A DNA stretch of 64,000 bases from Clostridiales bacterium (GCA_012517815.1 JAAYUF010000013.1:1-64000), one strand, 5' to 3'. Shown: positions 8,125-17,786, counted from the first letter of the stretch. Notes: generated by a model from the letters alone, not told the origin. Numbers and translations: made by a program.

Positions 8125-9192
8125 TCAGGCGCCCCCTTTCGCGGCGGATCGTCCCGATCGCGGCGGCTTTCCGGTCAGCTTCCCGCGCAGCAGCTCGTAG
8201 AGCGAGAACTCATAATTGCCAAACAGGCCGATGGGGCGGAAGATCATCATCAGCACGAGGATGACCGAGTAGATGAGCATGCGGTACTGCGAGAAGGCGC
8301 GCAGCGCTTCCGGGATCACCGACAGGATGATGGCGGCAACCACCGAGCCCGTCATGGAGCCCATGCCGCCCAGCACCACCATGATCACATATTCGGTGGA
8401 TTTGAGGAACGTAAAGTCGCTGTGCTGGAGCGTACCCAGGCCGCGGTGGGCGTAAATGGCGCCCGCGATGCCCGCGAAGAAGGCGGACACCGTGAAGGTA
8501 AGCACCTTGTAGAAGGTGATGTTAAGCCCGGCGCTGCTGGACGCGATATCGTCCTCACGGATGGCGATGATTGCGCGGCCGAACTTGGAACGGACAAATG
8601 CCAGCATGATGGCCACGCAGACCGCCGTAACGCCGAAGATCACGTAGATGTCGTTCATCTTCAGGATGCCGACGAGCGCCTGCCCGGCCTGACCGTTGGC
8701 CAAGCCCTTGCCGCCCGCGAACGCCAGGTTCTGGATGATCACGCGGATGATTTCCCCAAAGCCCAGCGTGATGATGGCCAGATAGTCGCCCCGGAGGCGC
8801 AGCGCGGGAATGCCCACCACCAGGCCGAACAGGGCCGCGGCGACGGCGCCGCACAGGAGGCCGATGAAAAACTGCATAACGTTGGACATCGGCAGGATGG
8901 CGCCGGCCTTGATCCCCAGCCCGATCGCCTTGGTGACCAAGGCGGAGGTGTAGGCGCCCACGGCCATGAAACCCGCGTGGCCCAGCGCGATCTGCCCCAG
9001 ATAACCCATGACGAGGTTGAGCGACGTGACCATGATGATGGCAAAACAGCACTGGATGAATATGCCCCGGATGTAGTTATCGATCCAGCCCAGCGAATCC
9101 GCCGCGTAAACGGCCAGACCCAACACGCAGACGCCCAGCAGCGAAACCCAAAGCTTGCGGAGGCGTTCTTTTTTCTGATTCATGCTCGCCAC
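8125..9192 (-). CDS. livM: Branched-chain amino acid ABC transporter, permease LivM
   Basis: The 355-residue integral membrane protein has about nine hydrophobic segments and LivM hallmarks: LNLVMGYLGQIALGHAGF near residue 60, RLRGDYLAIITLGFGEI and VLGGMGSMTGSVVAA. It forms the membrane channel with LivH. It begins directly at the end of livH. Its C-terminus carries an extra basic tail (LTGKPPRSGRSAAKGGA). Confidence 0.95.
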   Translation of the reverse strand: MASMNQKKERLRKLWVSLLGVCVLGLAVYAADSLGWIDNYIRGIFIQCCFAIIMVTSLNLVMGYLGQIALGHAGFMAVGAYTSALVTKAIGLGIKAGAILPMSNVMQFFIGLLCGAVAAALFGLVVGIPALRLRGDYLAIITLGFGEIIRVIIQNLAFAGGKGLANGQAGQALVGILKMNDIYVIFGVTAVCVAIMLAFVRSKFGRAIIAIREDDIASSSAGLNITFYKVLTFTVSAFFAGIAGAIYAHRGLGTLQHSDFTFLKSTEYVIMVVLGGMGSMTGSVVAAIILSVIPEALRAFSQYRMLIYSVILVLMMIFRPIGLFGNYEFSLYELLRGKLTGKPPRSGRSAAKGGA

Positions 9193-10104
9193 CTACACTT
9201 TCTCGCCGATGTTCTTGCCCATGATCCCGGCGGGTTTCACCAGCAGAACAACGATCAGGATGCTGAACACGATGGCGTCGGAGAAGGCGGAGGTGATCAG
9301 GCCGCCGGTCAGGGGCGCAATGTAGGCTTTGGAAAGGCTCTCCACGATGCCGATCACCAGTCCGCCCAGCATGGCCCCGGGGATGATGCCGATGCCGCCC
9401 AGCACGGCCGCGACGAACGCTTTCAGGCCAAGCATCGAGCCCATCATGTTGGTCACCTGATTGTACTGCGCCACGTACATCAGCGAGGCGATGGCCGCCA
9501 GCCCCGAGCCGATGGCAAACGTGAGGGCGATGATGCCGTTGACGTTGATGCCCATGAGCTTGGAGGCGCTTTTATCCTCCGACACCGCGCGCATCGCCTG
9601 CCCGGCCTTGGTGTACTTGACAAACAGCGAATGGCCCACCATCACCACCACGCCGATGGCGATGGTCAGGAAGGTGTTGCCGCTGAACCCGAAGATCATG
9701 GGCAGGTCGAAGATCGTCTTGACCTGCTTGGGCGAAGCGCCAAACAGCGTCTGCGCGAGGTTTTCGAGGAACAGGCTCATCGCGATGGCGGTAATCAGCG
9801 CGGACATGTTGGTGCCCTTGGCGCGCACCGGCCGGTACGCCAGCTTTTCGACCAGCACGCCGGTGATGGCGCACACGATGATGGCCACGAAAACCGCCAT
9901 CCACGCCGGCATTCCCGCCGCGATCATCAGCGGAACCGTAAAAAACAGCGCGTAGGCGCCCACCATGATAAAGTCGCCGTGCGCAAAATTGATCAACCGG
10001 ATAATGCCGTAGACCATCGTATAGCCCAGCGCGATCAGGGCGTATACGCTGCCGACACGCAAACCGTTGATGATCTGCTGGATAAACAGCGTCAGTCCAT
10101 CCAT
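9193..10104 (-). CDS. livH: Branched-chain amino acid ABC transporter, permease LivH
   Basis: The 303-residue permease shows the LivH signature GLRVGSVYALIALGYTMVYG at the N-terminus, followed by IRLINFAHGDFIMVGAY, and VLGGIGIIPGAMLGG further on. The ATG at 10104 follows GGGAGAGG; the longer frame upstream lacks support. livM starts immediately after its stop. A GC-rich hairpin separates it from livK. Confidence 0.95.
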   Translation of the reverse strand: MDGLTLFIQQIINGLRVGSVYALIALGYTMVYGIIRLINFAHGDFIMVGAYALFFTVPLMIAAGMPAWMAVFVAIIVCAITGVLVEKLAYRPVRAKGTNMSALITAIAMSLFLENLAQTLFGASPKQVKTIFDLPMIFGFSGNTFLTIAIGVVVMVGHSLFVKYTKAGQAMRAVSEDKSASKLMGINVNGIIALTFAIGSGLAAIASLMYVAQYNQVTNMMGSMLGLKAFVAAVLGGIGIIPGAMLGGLVIGIVESLSKAYIAPLTGGLITSAFSDAIVFSILIVVLLVKPAGIMGKNIGEKV

Positions 10105-10276
10105 GCGTGACCTCTCCCTTCCAATTTTCCGACGCGGTCGGAACCATGGCAGCCTTCGGAACGCGTCCGAACCGATGAGGATATCTGAACTACGCCGGCT
10201 CCGGCATAGATGCATTCGAACTTAACCGTGGGCGCCCTGTGCGGCGGCCTTCCTCCATGCATAGAAAAGACGAGGC

Positions 10277-10300
10277 GGGGCGGACGTTGCCGTCCGCCCC
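10277..10300 (-). terminator. Hairpin between livK and livH
   Basis: A perfect 10-bp stem (10277-10286 with 10291-10300, TTGC loop) is followed on the minus strand by CCTCGTCTTTTC. The T-run is short and displaced, so partial termination or 3'-end protection of an abundant livK message is more likely than full termination. This is an inference. Confidence 0.6.
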
Positions 10301-10356
10301 ACGCCCCGGCGGATAGAAACGAGGCTCATCTCTATTCGCGAGTGAGTTGCGCCAGA

Positions 10357-11493
10357 TTACACGTACGAGTAGAACTTCGCAACGCCGTCCACGTATTCGA
10401 TCACGGGCGCGGCCTTCTGGGGCGTGCCGCTCTCGTCCAGCGTGAAGGTGCCGGTGACGCCGGCGAAGCTGATGCCGTACATCGCGTCGATGATCGCGGC
10501 GGTGTCGTCGGAGCCGGCGGCTTCGATGGCGGCCTTGAGCATGTAAGCGGCATCGTAGCCCAGCGCGGCCAGAGCGGTCAGGCTCGCGGCACCGAAGGTC
10601 TCGGTGTACTTGGTCACGAAGCCCTGCACGAGGTCGGAGGGATCGTCGGGCGCATAGTGGTTGGTGAAGAAGCAGTTGTTATACAGGCTCTTGTCTTCCA
10701 CCATGGTGTTCTGGGTGCCGTCCCAGCCGTCCGCGCCGGCGAAGTAACCGGTGAAGCCGGCCGCGCGGGCCTGGGGCACAATGTAGGGGCCGATGGAGTC
10801 ATAGTAGTACGGGGCGAAGATCAGCTCGGCGCCGGAGGCGACGATGTTGGTCAGCTGGGTGGTGTAGTCGGTGTCGGAGGTGCTGGAGGAGCTCTCCACA
10901 GCGACGATTTCCAGGCCCAGGTTCGCAGCGGCGGCCTTGAACGCCTCGTAGAGGCCGGCGGAGTAGGTGTCGCCGGAAGCGTAGAGGATGGCGACTTTCT
11001 TGACGCCAAGCTTCACGGCCAGTTTCGCGCCAACTTCGCCCTGGAAGGAGTCGCGGAAGCAGGCGCGGAACACGCCATGGACGCCGTCGGTCACGGTATC
11101 GGCGGTCGCGGTGGCGGTGAGGAGCAGCATGCCTTCGGAATCGGCGAGGGTGGCCAGACCCATGGTCACGCCGGAGGTTACCGAGCCGATGATGGCTTTG
11201 GCGCCGTCGGCAACCAGCTTGTTAAAGGCATTGGCGCCTTCGGTGGAGTCGCCCTTGTCATCCATGTAGGAAATGACCTGAAGTTCACGGCCGCCCAGAA
11301 CGCCGCCCGCGGCATTGATCTCGTCGATGGCGAGCTTGATGCCGTTGGTGGTGGATTCGCCGTAGGTCGCAAGGCTGCCGCTCATAGGCGCGATGACGCC
11401 GATTTTAACCGGATCGCCTTCGGCCATGGCCGGCACGACAAGCGTGCTCAGGAGCAGGACGATCGCAACGAGTAAAGAAACCTTTCCTTTCAT
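10357..11493 (-). CDS. livK: Branched-chain amino acid ABC transporter, substrate-binding protein LivK
   Basis: The 378-residue protein has a signal peptide (MKGKVSLLVAIVLLLSTL, cleavage after AMA near residue 23) and a type I periplasmic-binding fold: KIGVIAPMSGSLATYGES at the start, GAKAIIGSVTSGVTMGLATL for the ligand loop, and ALAALGYDAAYMLKAAIEAAGS near the end. No lipobox cysteine follows the signal, so anchoring may differ from lipoprotein binding proteins. The ATG at 11493 follows AAAGGGAGG. A consensus-like promoter lies upstream. Confidence 0.95.
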   Translation of the reverse strand: MKGKVSLLVAIVLLLSTLVVPAMAEGDPVKIGVIAPMSGSLATYGESTTNGIKLAIDEINAAGGVLGGRELQVISYMDDKGDSTEGANAFNKLVADGAKAIIGSVTSGVTMGLATLADSEGMLLLTATATADTVTDGVHGVFRACFRDSFQGEVGAKLAVKLGVKKVAILYASGDTYSAGLYEAFKAAAANLGLEIVAVESSSSTSDTDYTTQLTNIVASGAELIFAPYYYDSIGPYIVPQARAAGFTGYFAGADGWDGTQNTMVEDKSLYNNCFFTNHYAPDDPSDLVQGFVTKYTETFGAASLTALAALGYDAAYMLKAAIEAAGSDDTAAIIDAMYGISFAGVTGTFTLDESGTPQKAAPVIEYVDGVAKFYSYV

Positions 11494-11527
11494 GCGGTGG
11501 TACCTCCCTTTAATGTGATCTACCGGG

Positions 11528-11542
11528 CTGCATGCCATGCAG
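11528..11542. promoter_or_regulatory. 15-bp palindrome in the livK leader
   Basis: CTGCATG and CATGCAG are separated by one base, between the livK promoter and the start codon. The position is suitable for a repressor operator; no regulator gene is adjacent. Confidence 0.4.
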
Positions 11543-11613
11543 TCTGATGAAAAAAAGCAAAGAAGGGGAACGGTACGGTCTGTATCATTCTCAGCTCCAT
11601 TGCTTTCTTCACC

Positions 11614-11642
11614 ATTTTATGAATGTAAACGGTTTCTGTCAA
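11614..11642 (-). promoter_or_regulatory. livKHMGF promoter
   Basis: On the minus strand TTGACA (plus 11637-11642) and TAAAAT (plus 11614-11619) are exactly 17 bp apart. The predicted transcript starts about 115 nt before livK. Confidence 0.75.
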
Positions 11643-12285
11643 TTCACTTTACGGGCAAATCATCCGATAGTACAGGAAAAATGCAAGACCGAACGTTCGA
11701 AAATGCAATAAAACACAGATGGAGCAAGGGGTAGCGCGTGTTTTCAGGGTCTTTGGAAACGAGAAATTGAAAAAACGGTTCGCGCGCGGCCCGAACTGCA
11801 AAACGGAGGAACGCGCGGCGCGCGGACCGCCCCGGCCGCAAGGGGACCCGCGAGCCGCGCGGAAGCGCCGTGCGGAAAGGGTTTTCACGCGGGGTAACAG
11901 TCTACCGGGTTCCCCCTGCGGGTCGCCGCCGGTGCCTGGCGGATTCTCCGGGGGCCGTTCGCGCGCGGGCAAGCCGTTGAAAAACTCGGCCCGGCATGAT
12001 CCGTTGCCGTCCGGACGCGCACCGCCTCACGAACCCGGCCGGGGCGATCACCGGCATCCGCGCGCCATTGAACGGAGGGCGGGGTCGTGCGGACGGCAAG
12101 CGCCCGACGGGTTGCCTCCGCGCCCGCCGCCGGACGGCCACGGATATCCGCTCATCCGGACAGCATGCGGCAGGAACGGCCTGTGCCGCTGTCCGGATTT
12201 TGCGGGGGTTTCGCGTATTGCTTCCGGCAGGGGCGTTTGCCCCGGGCCCCGCCCTCCTACACGGTTTCCATACAGGAAAGCGCCA

Positions 12286-12394
12286 ACGCTCACGGGCGAT
12301 CTTCTGGCGGGACGAGGGGCGGAAGCGAAGGCGCAGCGGGGCTGCGTCAAGCTTTCACGGCGACGTCTCGGGAGAAAAGCGCCGTGAGAGGGAG
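12286..12394 (-). repeat. Dispersed intergenic repeat, copy 2
   Basis: On the minus strand this segment reads CTCCCTCTCACGGCGC, then TTTTCTCC, CCGCTGCGCCTTCGCTTCCG, CCTCGTCCCG and CGCCCGTGAG, aligning with copy 1 throughout. It lies between livK and the DUF2177 gene. Confidence 0.75.
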
Positions 12395-12429
12395 GCGCTC
12401 CGGACGGGAAACCGCATTACACGAAAACA

Positions 12430-12458
12430 GCTCCGGCGGGAGGCTTTCCCGCCGGAGC
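12430..12458 (-). terminator. Terminator of the DUF2177 unit
   Basis: A perfect 12-bp stem (12430-12441 with 12447-12458, 5-nt loop) is followed on the minus strand by TGTTTTCG, about 70 bp after the stop of the gene ending at 12529. Confidence 0.75.
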
Positions 12459-12528
12459 GCAAACGGCATCAACGATCAGGGGAACGGGATGGGGACACGC
12501 CTCCGGTAAGTCCGCGCAACGTTTCCCG

Positions 12529-12945
12529 TTAAGGAAGCCGCCGGATGATCCAGTAGCTGAACAGGGAGGTCAGCCCGCTGACCGTCGCGCCCCACAGCAG
12601 ATCGACGACCGTGATCAGCACCGGCCAGTTCCGTACCGTGGCCTGATTGGTCAGGTCATAGGTGGCGTAGGCGATCAGGCCAAACAGAAGACCGGGCAGC
12701 AGGGCGGCTTCCCAGCGGCCGACGACCAGCGCGGTCCGCACCACGAACAGCAGCAGGCCCAGCGCATAGAGCAGGTAGAACAGGCCCGCCGCGATCCATT
12801 TGGGCTTTGGGGCCATCAGCTCCTCCAGCTGTTTGGCGTAGAGGCCGCGGGCGATCCCCAGCAGCCACACCGCGTCAATCACCAGAAAAATCAACAGCAG
12901 GATCACGTAGTTTCGCAAATCCGTCCAGGTAAAGGATAGGTTCAT
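12529..12945 (-). CDS. DUF2177-family membrane protein
   Basis: The 138-residue protein has four hydrophobic segments and the DUF2177 landmarks FLVIDAVWLLGIARGLYAKQ, LMAPKPKWIAAGLFY, GLLFGLIAYATYDLTNQATV and VDLLWGATVSG. The family is widespread and functionally uncharacterised. AAGGAGGGAG precedes the ATG. It lies 35 bp after the DUF1295 gene and is the last member of a DAK2-DegV / DUF1295 / DUF2177 unit, so a membrane-lipid role is possible but unproven. Confidence 0.9.
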   Translation of the reverse strand: MNLSFTWTDLRNYVILLLIFLVIDAVWLLGIARGLYAKQLEELMAPKPKWIAAGLFYLLYALGLLLFVVRTALVVGRWEAALLPGLLFGLIAYATYDLTNQATVRNWPVLITVVDLLWGATVSGLTSLFSYWIIRRLP

Positions 12946-12980
12946 AGGGCTCCCTCCTTGTGATTGTCAGGGTAGAGATG

Positions 12981-13742
12981 TCAGGACGGTTTCTTTGGGA
13001 ACCAGGGGACAAACACACTGGTGCGGCGCGCGTATTCGGCAAACCCGGGCCGGTCCCGCATCGCCTTTTCCAGAGGAGGCACGCCGGAGACAAACAGCAG
13101 CAGCGCCGTGATGGCCAGGGGGCTGATGACGGAATACCACGCCGCCCCGTCGCTCAGGGCGATCAGCCAGAGGCCCCACCAGACCGTCGCTTCGCCAAAG
13201 TAGTTCGGGTGGCGGGTATAGCGCCACAGCCCGGTTGTCAGCAGCGTTCCGCGGTTGGTCGGATCGCGCAGGAACCGCCTGAGCTGCCGGTCGCCGACAG
13301 TTTCAAAGGCAATGCCGGCGGCAAAGACCATTAGCCCCGCCACGAACAGAGGCCATCGGATCGTGGCCGACCCGGAAGGCAGGATCATGCCCAGCGAGAT
13401 CACGTACATCAGAAAGCCCTGCAACATGTATACCTGCAGGAACGCGCGCGGCACCGCCCAACGGCCCCATGCCTTGCGAAAGGCCGCGTACCGGAAGTCC
13501 TCGGGCTTGCCGCTGTTGCGGCGCAGGATGTGGAGAAACAGCCGCAGCCCCCAGGCCGTTACCAGCAGCGTGAGCGTCGCCCGGGCGAGCGAGGGCGGCA
13601 GGCGGGTGAAGAACATCAGCCAGGCGACAGCCACGAAGCCAAGCCCCCAGAAGGTGTCCACAATGCCGTTGTTGCGGCGGACCGTGCCTGCGATAAACAA
13701 CGCCAGGAAATAGGCAAAGATGAAAACAGCGGCGAGTATCAC
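12981..13742 (-). CDS. DUF1295 / isoprenylcysteine-methyltransferase-like membrane enzyme
   Basis: The 253-residue product from the GTG at 13742 has about six membrane segments and the steroid 5-alpha reductase/DUF1295 pattern: [14 protein letters not shown] at the N-terminus, [13 protein letters not shown] in the middle, and the C-terminal [19 protein letters not shown] block that binds the cofactor in this superfamily. Such enzymes reduce double bonds or methylate lipids; the substrate is unknown here. The GTG overlaps the TGA of the upstream gene (GTGA), so the two are translationally coupled. Confidence 0.9.
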   Translation of the reverse strand: MILAAVFIFAYFLALFIAGTVRRNNGIVDTFWGLGFVAVAWLMFFTRLPPSLARATLTLLVTAWGLRLFLHILRRNSGKPEDFRYAAFRKAWGRWAVPRAFLQVYMLQGFLMYVISLGMILPSGSATIRWPLFVAGLMVFAAGIAFETVGDRQLRRFLRDPTNRGTLLTTGLWRYTRHPNYFGEATVWWGLWLIALSDGAAWYSVISPLAITALLLFVSGVPPLEKAMRDRPGFAEYARRTSVFVPWFPKKPS

Positions 13743-15535
13743 GACGCTTCCCCCTTTCGCGTGGTAAAGCAGACCGCGACGGTGCCTGGTCCGGCGTGCA
13801 GCGCCACCGCGGAGGAGATTTCGGACAGGAAGGCGGGTTCGCGGCCGGTCAGCCGGACGAGCTGGTCCCGGTACGCCATCGCCAGCGGCAGGTTGTCGCC
13901 GTGCACGATGCTGTACGCCTCGATGCCCCCGCGCTTCATGGCGCGCCGGACCAGCCGGAAGATGATGCGGGTGAGCCCCGCCTGGCTGAACGCGACGCCG
14001 AACGCCGCGCCGTGCCCGGCGGCGTCCAGGGTCATGATGGGCCGCATGCCCAGCTTCATGCCCACCTGGCCGACCGTATTGGGTACGCGGCCGCCGCGCA
14101 CGGCATAGGCGAGGGTGTTGAGGCAAACGTAGATTTTGGTGCGCGGGATCCGGTTTTCGATCTCCCGGACAATCTGCGCGTGCGGCAAGCCCTGCGCCGC
14201 CAGCTCGGCCGCACGGTACACCAGCAGGCCCTGCGCGCCGGAGTTGACGTGCGTGTCAAGGACTGTAATCGGCTTTTGCGGCGTGGCAAGTTCCGCCGCC
14301 GCCTGCCTGAGCGCCTGGTAGGTGCCGCTGAGCGGCGAGGCGACGGATAGCACGATCAGGGAATCAAACGTTTCCAACCGGGCGGCCAGCAGCGCCCGAA
14401 TGCGCCCCGGCTCGGGCTGGGAGCTGGTCGGGTAGGCGTCGGGGTCTTCCATGGCCCGAAACAGCTGGGGCAGGCGAATGGTCACCTTGTCCAGAAACGC
14501 GGTGTCGCGGGCCAGCACGCCCATGGGCAGCACGGATATCCCGTGCTGGAGCAGGTATTCGTCCGGCAGATCGGCAATGGAATCGGTCACCAGCCCCACG
14601 CCGCCGGTAACGGCACGGAGGCGGTTTTGCAGATGCATGTCGTCCGCCTTCTGTTCCAACAGCGCGCCCACGGTCAGCAGCCGTTCCATGACCTGCTCGG
14701 GCGCGTTGGTGTGGATGTGCGCTTTCAGGCGGCGATCCTGCAGGGATACGATCAGCGAATCCCCCAGCGGATGGAGCAGCCCTTTGATCTCGTCCGCCGT
14801 GATATCGCGGCTGGCTTCCACAAGTGCCTCGGTGCAGTAGCGGTACTCGGAGGGGGCATCGTCCGCCGCGAGGGGCCGGACAGCCTCGTTATCGGGAACG
14901 ACGGCGATGCGACCGCCGGTGATCACGCGGTTGATCCCTTCCAGAAAGCGCACGAAACCGGCCGCGCCGGAATCCACCACATTGTTGCGGCGAAGGACGC
15001 TCAGCTGCGTGCGGGTTTTTTCCAGCGAGACGGTCGCCGCGTGATAGGCGCCCTCGAACAGCTCCTGAAAGCTGCGGTACCGCTCGCAGTTATGGCTGAG
15101 GAAGGCCGCCCAGTCGCGGATGATGCTCATCAGGGTGCCTTCCTGGGGATGCTCCACGGCGCTGTACAGATGGCGCACCGCGCCGGAAGCGACCTTGGCG
15201 AATTCCCGGATGCCGACGCGTTCGTACGCCTCGCCTTCCAGCGCGAGGCCGTTGACGTAGGAAGCGAAAATTATGCCCGAGTTGCCGCGCGCGTTTTCCA
15301 TCGCCCGGCGTGAAAGCTGCTTGAGCGTGCGCCCGAAGGACGGCGTCTGCGACGGCACGGAAACCATCGCGCGCAGGGTGGTGCTCAGGTTGGTGCCCGT
15401 GTCTCCGTCCGCCACGGGGAATACGTTGATGAGGTTGAGGTACCGCCGGTGCGCGGACACCTCGTCCGCGCCGGAGGCGAACCAGGTGAGCACATCTGTG
15501 CCGTTGGCCAGTAAAAGCGGCGTAAGGTGTTCCAT
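13739..15535 (-). CDS. DAK2-DegV fusion, fatty-acid-kinase-like
   Basis: The 598-residue protein joins a DhaL/DAK2 nucleotide-binding domain (1-205, [14 protein letters not shown] for Mg-[19 protein letters not shown]) and a FakA-type middle domain (about 232-300, YCTEALVE and [10 protein letters not shown]) to a DegV fatty-acid-binding domain (about 310-598, [27 protein letters not shown]). In separate form, FakA phosphorylates fatty acids bound by the DegV protein FakB; here both activities would be on one chain. The ATG at 15535 is preceded by GGGAGG. It is coupled to the DUF1295 gene and heads this unit. Confidence 0.9.
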   Translation of the reverse strand: MEHLTPLLLANGTDVLTWFASGADEVSAHRRYLNLINVFPVADGDTGTNLSTTLRAMVSVPSQTPSFGRTLKQLSRRAMENARGNSGIIFASYVNGLALEGEAYERVGIREFAKVASGAVRHLYSAVEHPQEGTLMSIIRDWAAFLSHNCERYRSFQELFEGAYHAATVSLEKTRTQLSVLRRNNVVDSGAAGFVRFLEGINRVITGGRIAVVPDNEAVRPLAADDAPSEYRYCTEALVEASRDITADEIKGLLHPLGDSLIVSLQDRRLKAHIHTNAPEQVMERLLTVGALLEQKADDMHLQNRLRAVTGGVGLVTDSIADLPDEYLLQHGISVLPMGVLARDTAFLDKVTIRLPQLFRAMEDPDAYPTSSQPEPGRIRALLAARLETFDSLIVLSVASPLSGTYQALRQAAAELATPQKPITVLDTHVNSGAQGLLVYRAAELAAQGLPHAQIVREIENRIPRTKIYVCLNTLAYAVRGGRVPNTVGQVGMKLGMRPIMTLDAAGHGAAFGVAFSQAGLTRIIFRLVRRAMKRGGIEAYSIVHGDNLPLAMAYRDQLVRLTGREPAFLSEISSAVALHAGPGTVAVCFTTRKGEAS

Positions 15536-16591
15536 TGCGAACCCTCCCTGTCGGTTCAGGTGGTTACCGAAGCGCTTGTGCGCTCCGTTAGGCCCAAAGA
15601 TTACCCGATTCTTCCGCAGGTGAATCGCCGGGCGTCGCGTTTGGCGGGGCGGGCGGTTGATGCGTTCACACGGCCGGGGGCGCCGGCCGGCAGGCGCCTC
15701 GCGCAAGCCGGAGCCGCCCGGAAAGGAGCGCCGGCGCATGTGTATCGCCGGGTTCAAGCGGCGGAAACAACCCCCGGCTTCCGGTTTCGCGGATACCTGC
15801 GTTGGGCGCTGAGACTTCGGCGACTCCCGCGGGGCTCCCGTCCGGCGCGGGGGAGCGCATGGGGCGATGTTGGCGGAGATGGACGCATCCGACGGACGCC
15901 TGTGATCGATTGAAGGATTCTGTTCTTTTCGACTCTATTCGACGTTGAATACGGAAAATCCTTTCACGCACAGCGACCGCCGCCCGTCGGCAGTTCGACG
16001 GCGCCGCCGCGGTGGAACGGTCCGGCGAAGAGTCCGGCATTTTCCGCGGTTTCCTTTCCTGAATGCATGAAAGCCCGCTGGTGATCTGCTTGTGCAACCG
16101 GCAGCGGAAGCGAAGGCTAGCGGGGCGGCGTCGGGCTTTCGTGACGATGTTACGGGCGAAAGCGGTGAAAGCCGGAGGCTTCCAAACACAGACGGTCGAA
16201 AACCCCCGCCGCAGCGGAATCAGGACAAGGGTGAAACCCTTGCGGGCTTTGAGGCGGAGCCCCAAAGCCATATACCGGTGCATTTTGCCAAAGCGAGCGA
16301 ACCGCCCGAAGGGCGATGAGGCGAGCGGCACTGCCTGTTGCATGGGTTCTTGGACAGCCTGCGATGAAAGCCGAAGGCTTACATCATTATGAACAAGAAT
16401 CGCTTGCAGATCGTTCGCGTTCCTGCGGCGTGCGGCGGGCGGCGGCCCTGCGTGCAGCGGCGTTTCGCGGAAAGGCGGCCGCGCCGGCGTCCCTTTGCGG
16501 CGCGGGATTCCGCCGATTTTCAGAAAAGGGATTCGCTTTGGGAGTTGGCTGGGTATGCTTCCCATACACCCTATGGATTGGAGGCTGTACC
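15536..16591. other. Long intergenic region with repeat copy 3 and a second repeat-like block
   Basis: About 1 kb without a credible gene. It holds repeat copy 3 (16061-16177) and then a block (about 16177-16410) with internal echoes: GAAAGCCGGAGGCTT and GAAAGCCGAAGGCTT, GGGCTTTGAGGCGGAGCCCCAAAGCC-like palindromic stretches, and AAGGGTGAAACCCTT. Frames here have no ribosome binding sites. Confidence 0.55.
16061..16177 (-). repeat. Dispersed intergenic repeat, copy 3
   Basis: Read on the minus strand it gives CTCCGGCTTTCACCGC, AACATCGTCACGAAAGC, CCCCGCTAGCCTTCGCTTCC and an end in GGGCTTTCATGCATTCA, aligning with copy 1, including the terminal GCTTTGATGCATTCA. Confidence 0.7.
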
Positions 16592-17065
16592 ATGAATCTT
16601 TACGAACTGACGGTGCGCGACCGCGAGGATAACCCCGTTTCGCTGGAAACCTACAGGGGCAAGGTGTTGCTGATTGTGAACACCGCCACGGGCTGCGGCT
16701 TTACGCCGCAGTACACGGGCCTGCAAAAGCTCTACGACGCCTACCGCGACCGCGGGTTTGAAATTCTGGATTTCCCCTGCAACCAGTTTGCCAACCAGGC
16801 GCCTGGCTCCATCGAGGAAATCCAACAGTTCTGCACCCTCAACTACGGCACGACGTTCCCGCGCTTTGCGAAAATCGACGTCAACGGCGCGGCGGAATCC
16901 CCGCTGTACGCCTTTCTCAAATCGGAAAAGGGCGGGCTGCTGGGCGACGCCATCAAATGGAATTTCACGAAATTCCTGATCGACCGGGACGGACGGGTCG
17001 TCAAGCGGTTCGCGCCCATGGACGCGCCCGAAAGCCTGACCGGCGAAATCGAAGCGCTGTTGTAA
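16592..17065 (+). CDS. Glutathione peroxidase-family thiol peroxidase
   Basis: The 157-residue protein has the GPx signature NTATGCGFTPQY with peroxidatic Cys35 (cysteine, not selenocysteine), FPCNQF with Gln65, WNFTKF with Trp123-Asn124, and a candidate resolving Cys81 in QFCTLNYGTTFP. Bacterial proteins of this kind usually use thioredoxin to reduce hydrogen peroxide and lipid peroxides. The ATG follows GGAGG by 8 nt. A MarR-type regulator gene lies 104 bp downstream in the same direction, followed by the convergent msrAB gene. Confidence 0.94.
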   Translation: MNLYELTVRDREDNPVSLETYRGKVLLIVNTATGCGFTPQYTGLQKLYDAYRDRGFEILDFPCNQFANQAPGSIEEIQQFCTLNYGTTFPRFAKIDVNGAAESPLYAFLKSEKGGLLGDAIKWNFTKFLIDRDGRVVKRFAPMDAPESLTGEIEALL

Positions 17066-17169
17066 ATCAGACCACCGGACGCGAGAGGGGGAACCGGGCA
17101 GCCGGGCTCCCCTCCGGGCCGGTGTGTGGCGGACCCATGAAACCCGACGCTCCCGAAAGAAGGCGGCCC

Positions 17170-17682
17170 ATGAACCCGACGGATCGGCGCAGACTGGAAA
17201 ACCAGCCCGGCTTTCCGCTGTACGCCGCCTCACGCGAAGTCATGAAATGGCATAAACCGTTTTTGGACGCGCTGGGGCTTACCTACACCCAATATCTGGC
17301 GATGCTGACCCTGCGGGAAAACCGCGACCTGAACGTCAAGGCGCTCGGGCAATTCCTGTACCTGGACAGCGGAACCCTGACGCCGCTTCTCCAGAAGCTG
17401 GAACAGCGCGGGCTGGTCACCCGGGAGAGGACCGGCGCGGACGGACGCAACCGGATGCTGACCCTCACGGAAGCGGGCATCGCGCTGGTGGAACGCGCAA
17501 AAGACATCCCCGGGCGCATTCTGGAGCGCATGCCGCTGGCCGAGGCGGAAACCGCCGAAATGCAGGGATTTCTGCGGCGCATCCTGCGCTCGGAAGCGCC
17601 GCGTGCGGGGGACGCGAAACACATGCCGCGCGACTCCGCCCGCCTCGGGCGGAAAACCGCGACCCTGCCGGGCCGGAGGTAG
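17170..17682 (+). CDS. MarR-family regulator, OhrR-like without the sensing cysteine
   Basis: The 170-residue winged-helix protein matches the OhrR/SarZ branch of MarR: FPLYAASREVMKWHKPFLDA, then LGLTYTQYLAMLTL, the recognition region YLDSGTLTPLLQKLEQRGLV and the wing RERTGADGRNRMLTLT. In OhrR the peroxide-sensing cysteine lies in the motif LCFALY; here the equivalent is QPGFPLY, and the whole protein contains no cysteine. It therefore cannot sense by that thiol route. A basic tail of about 25 residues (DSARLGRKTATLPGRR) is unusual. The glutathione peroxidase gene lies upstream. Confidence 0.9.
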   Translation: MNPTDRRRLENQPGFPLYAASREVMKWHKPFLDALGLTYTQYLAMLTLRENRDLNVKALGQFLYLDSGTLTPLLQKLEQRGLVTRERTGADGRNRMLTLTEAGIALVERAKDIPGRILERMPLAEAETAEMQGFLRRILRSEAPRAGDAKHMPRDSARLGRKTATLPGRR

Positions 17683-17786
17683 CGCCTGTGCGGGAACCGC
17701 GGGGATCCTCCCTCCTGCGTTGCGTACGCCCGACCCAGCGCAAAGCGACCCGGGTACGCACGCTCTCCCTTACGCCGGTCCGACAC

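Larger units (their letters stand above)
11643..12528. other. Long intergenic stretch without a convincing gene
   Basis: This roughly 0.9-kb stretch contains copy 2 of the dispersed repeat and a terminator hairpin. Frames of up to about 220 codons exist on both strands, but they are Arg/Pro/Gly-rich, lack hydrophobic periodicity and have no ribosome binding site, so I regard them as spurious. Confidence 0.6.

Noticed and set aside
8422-10110. A 562-codon plus-strand frame opposite livM and livH
   Set aside because: It is the mirror of GC-rich coding sequence, His/Asp/Gly-rich, with no ribosome binding site, and the minus-strand frame is a clear permease pair.
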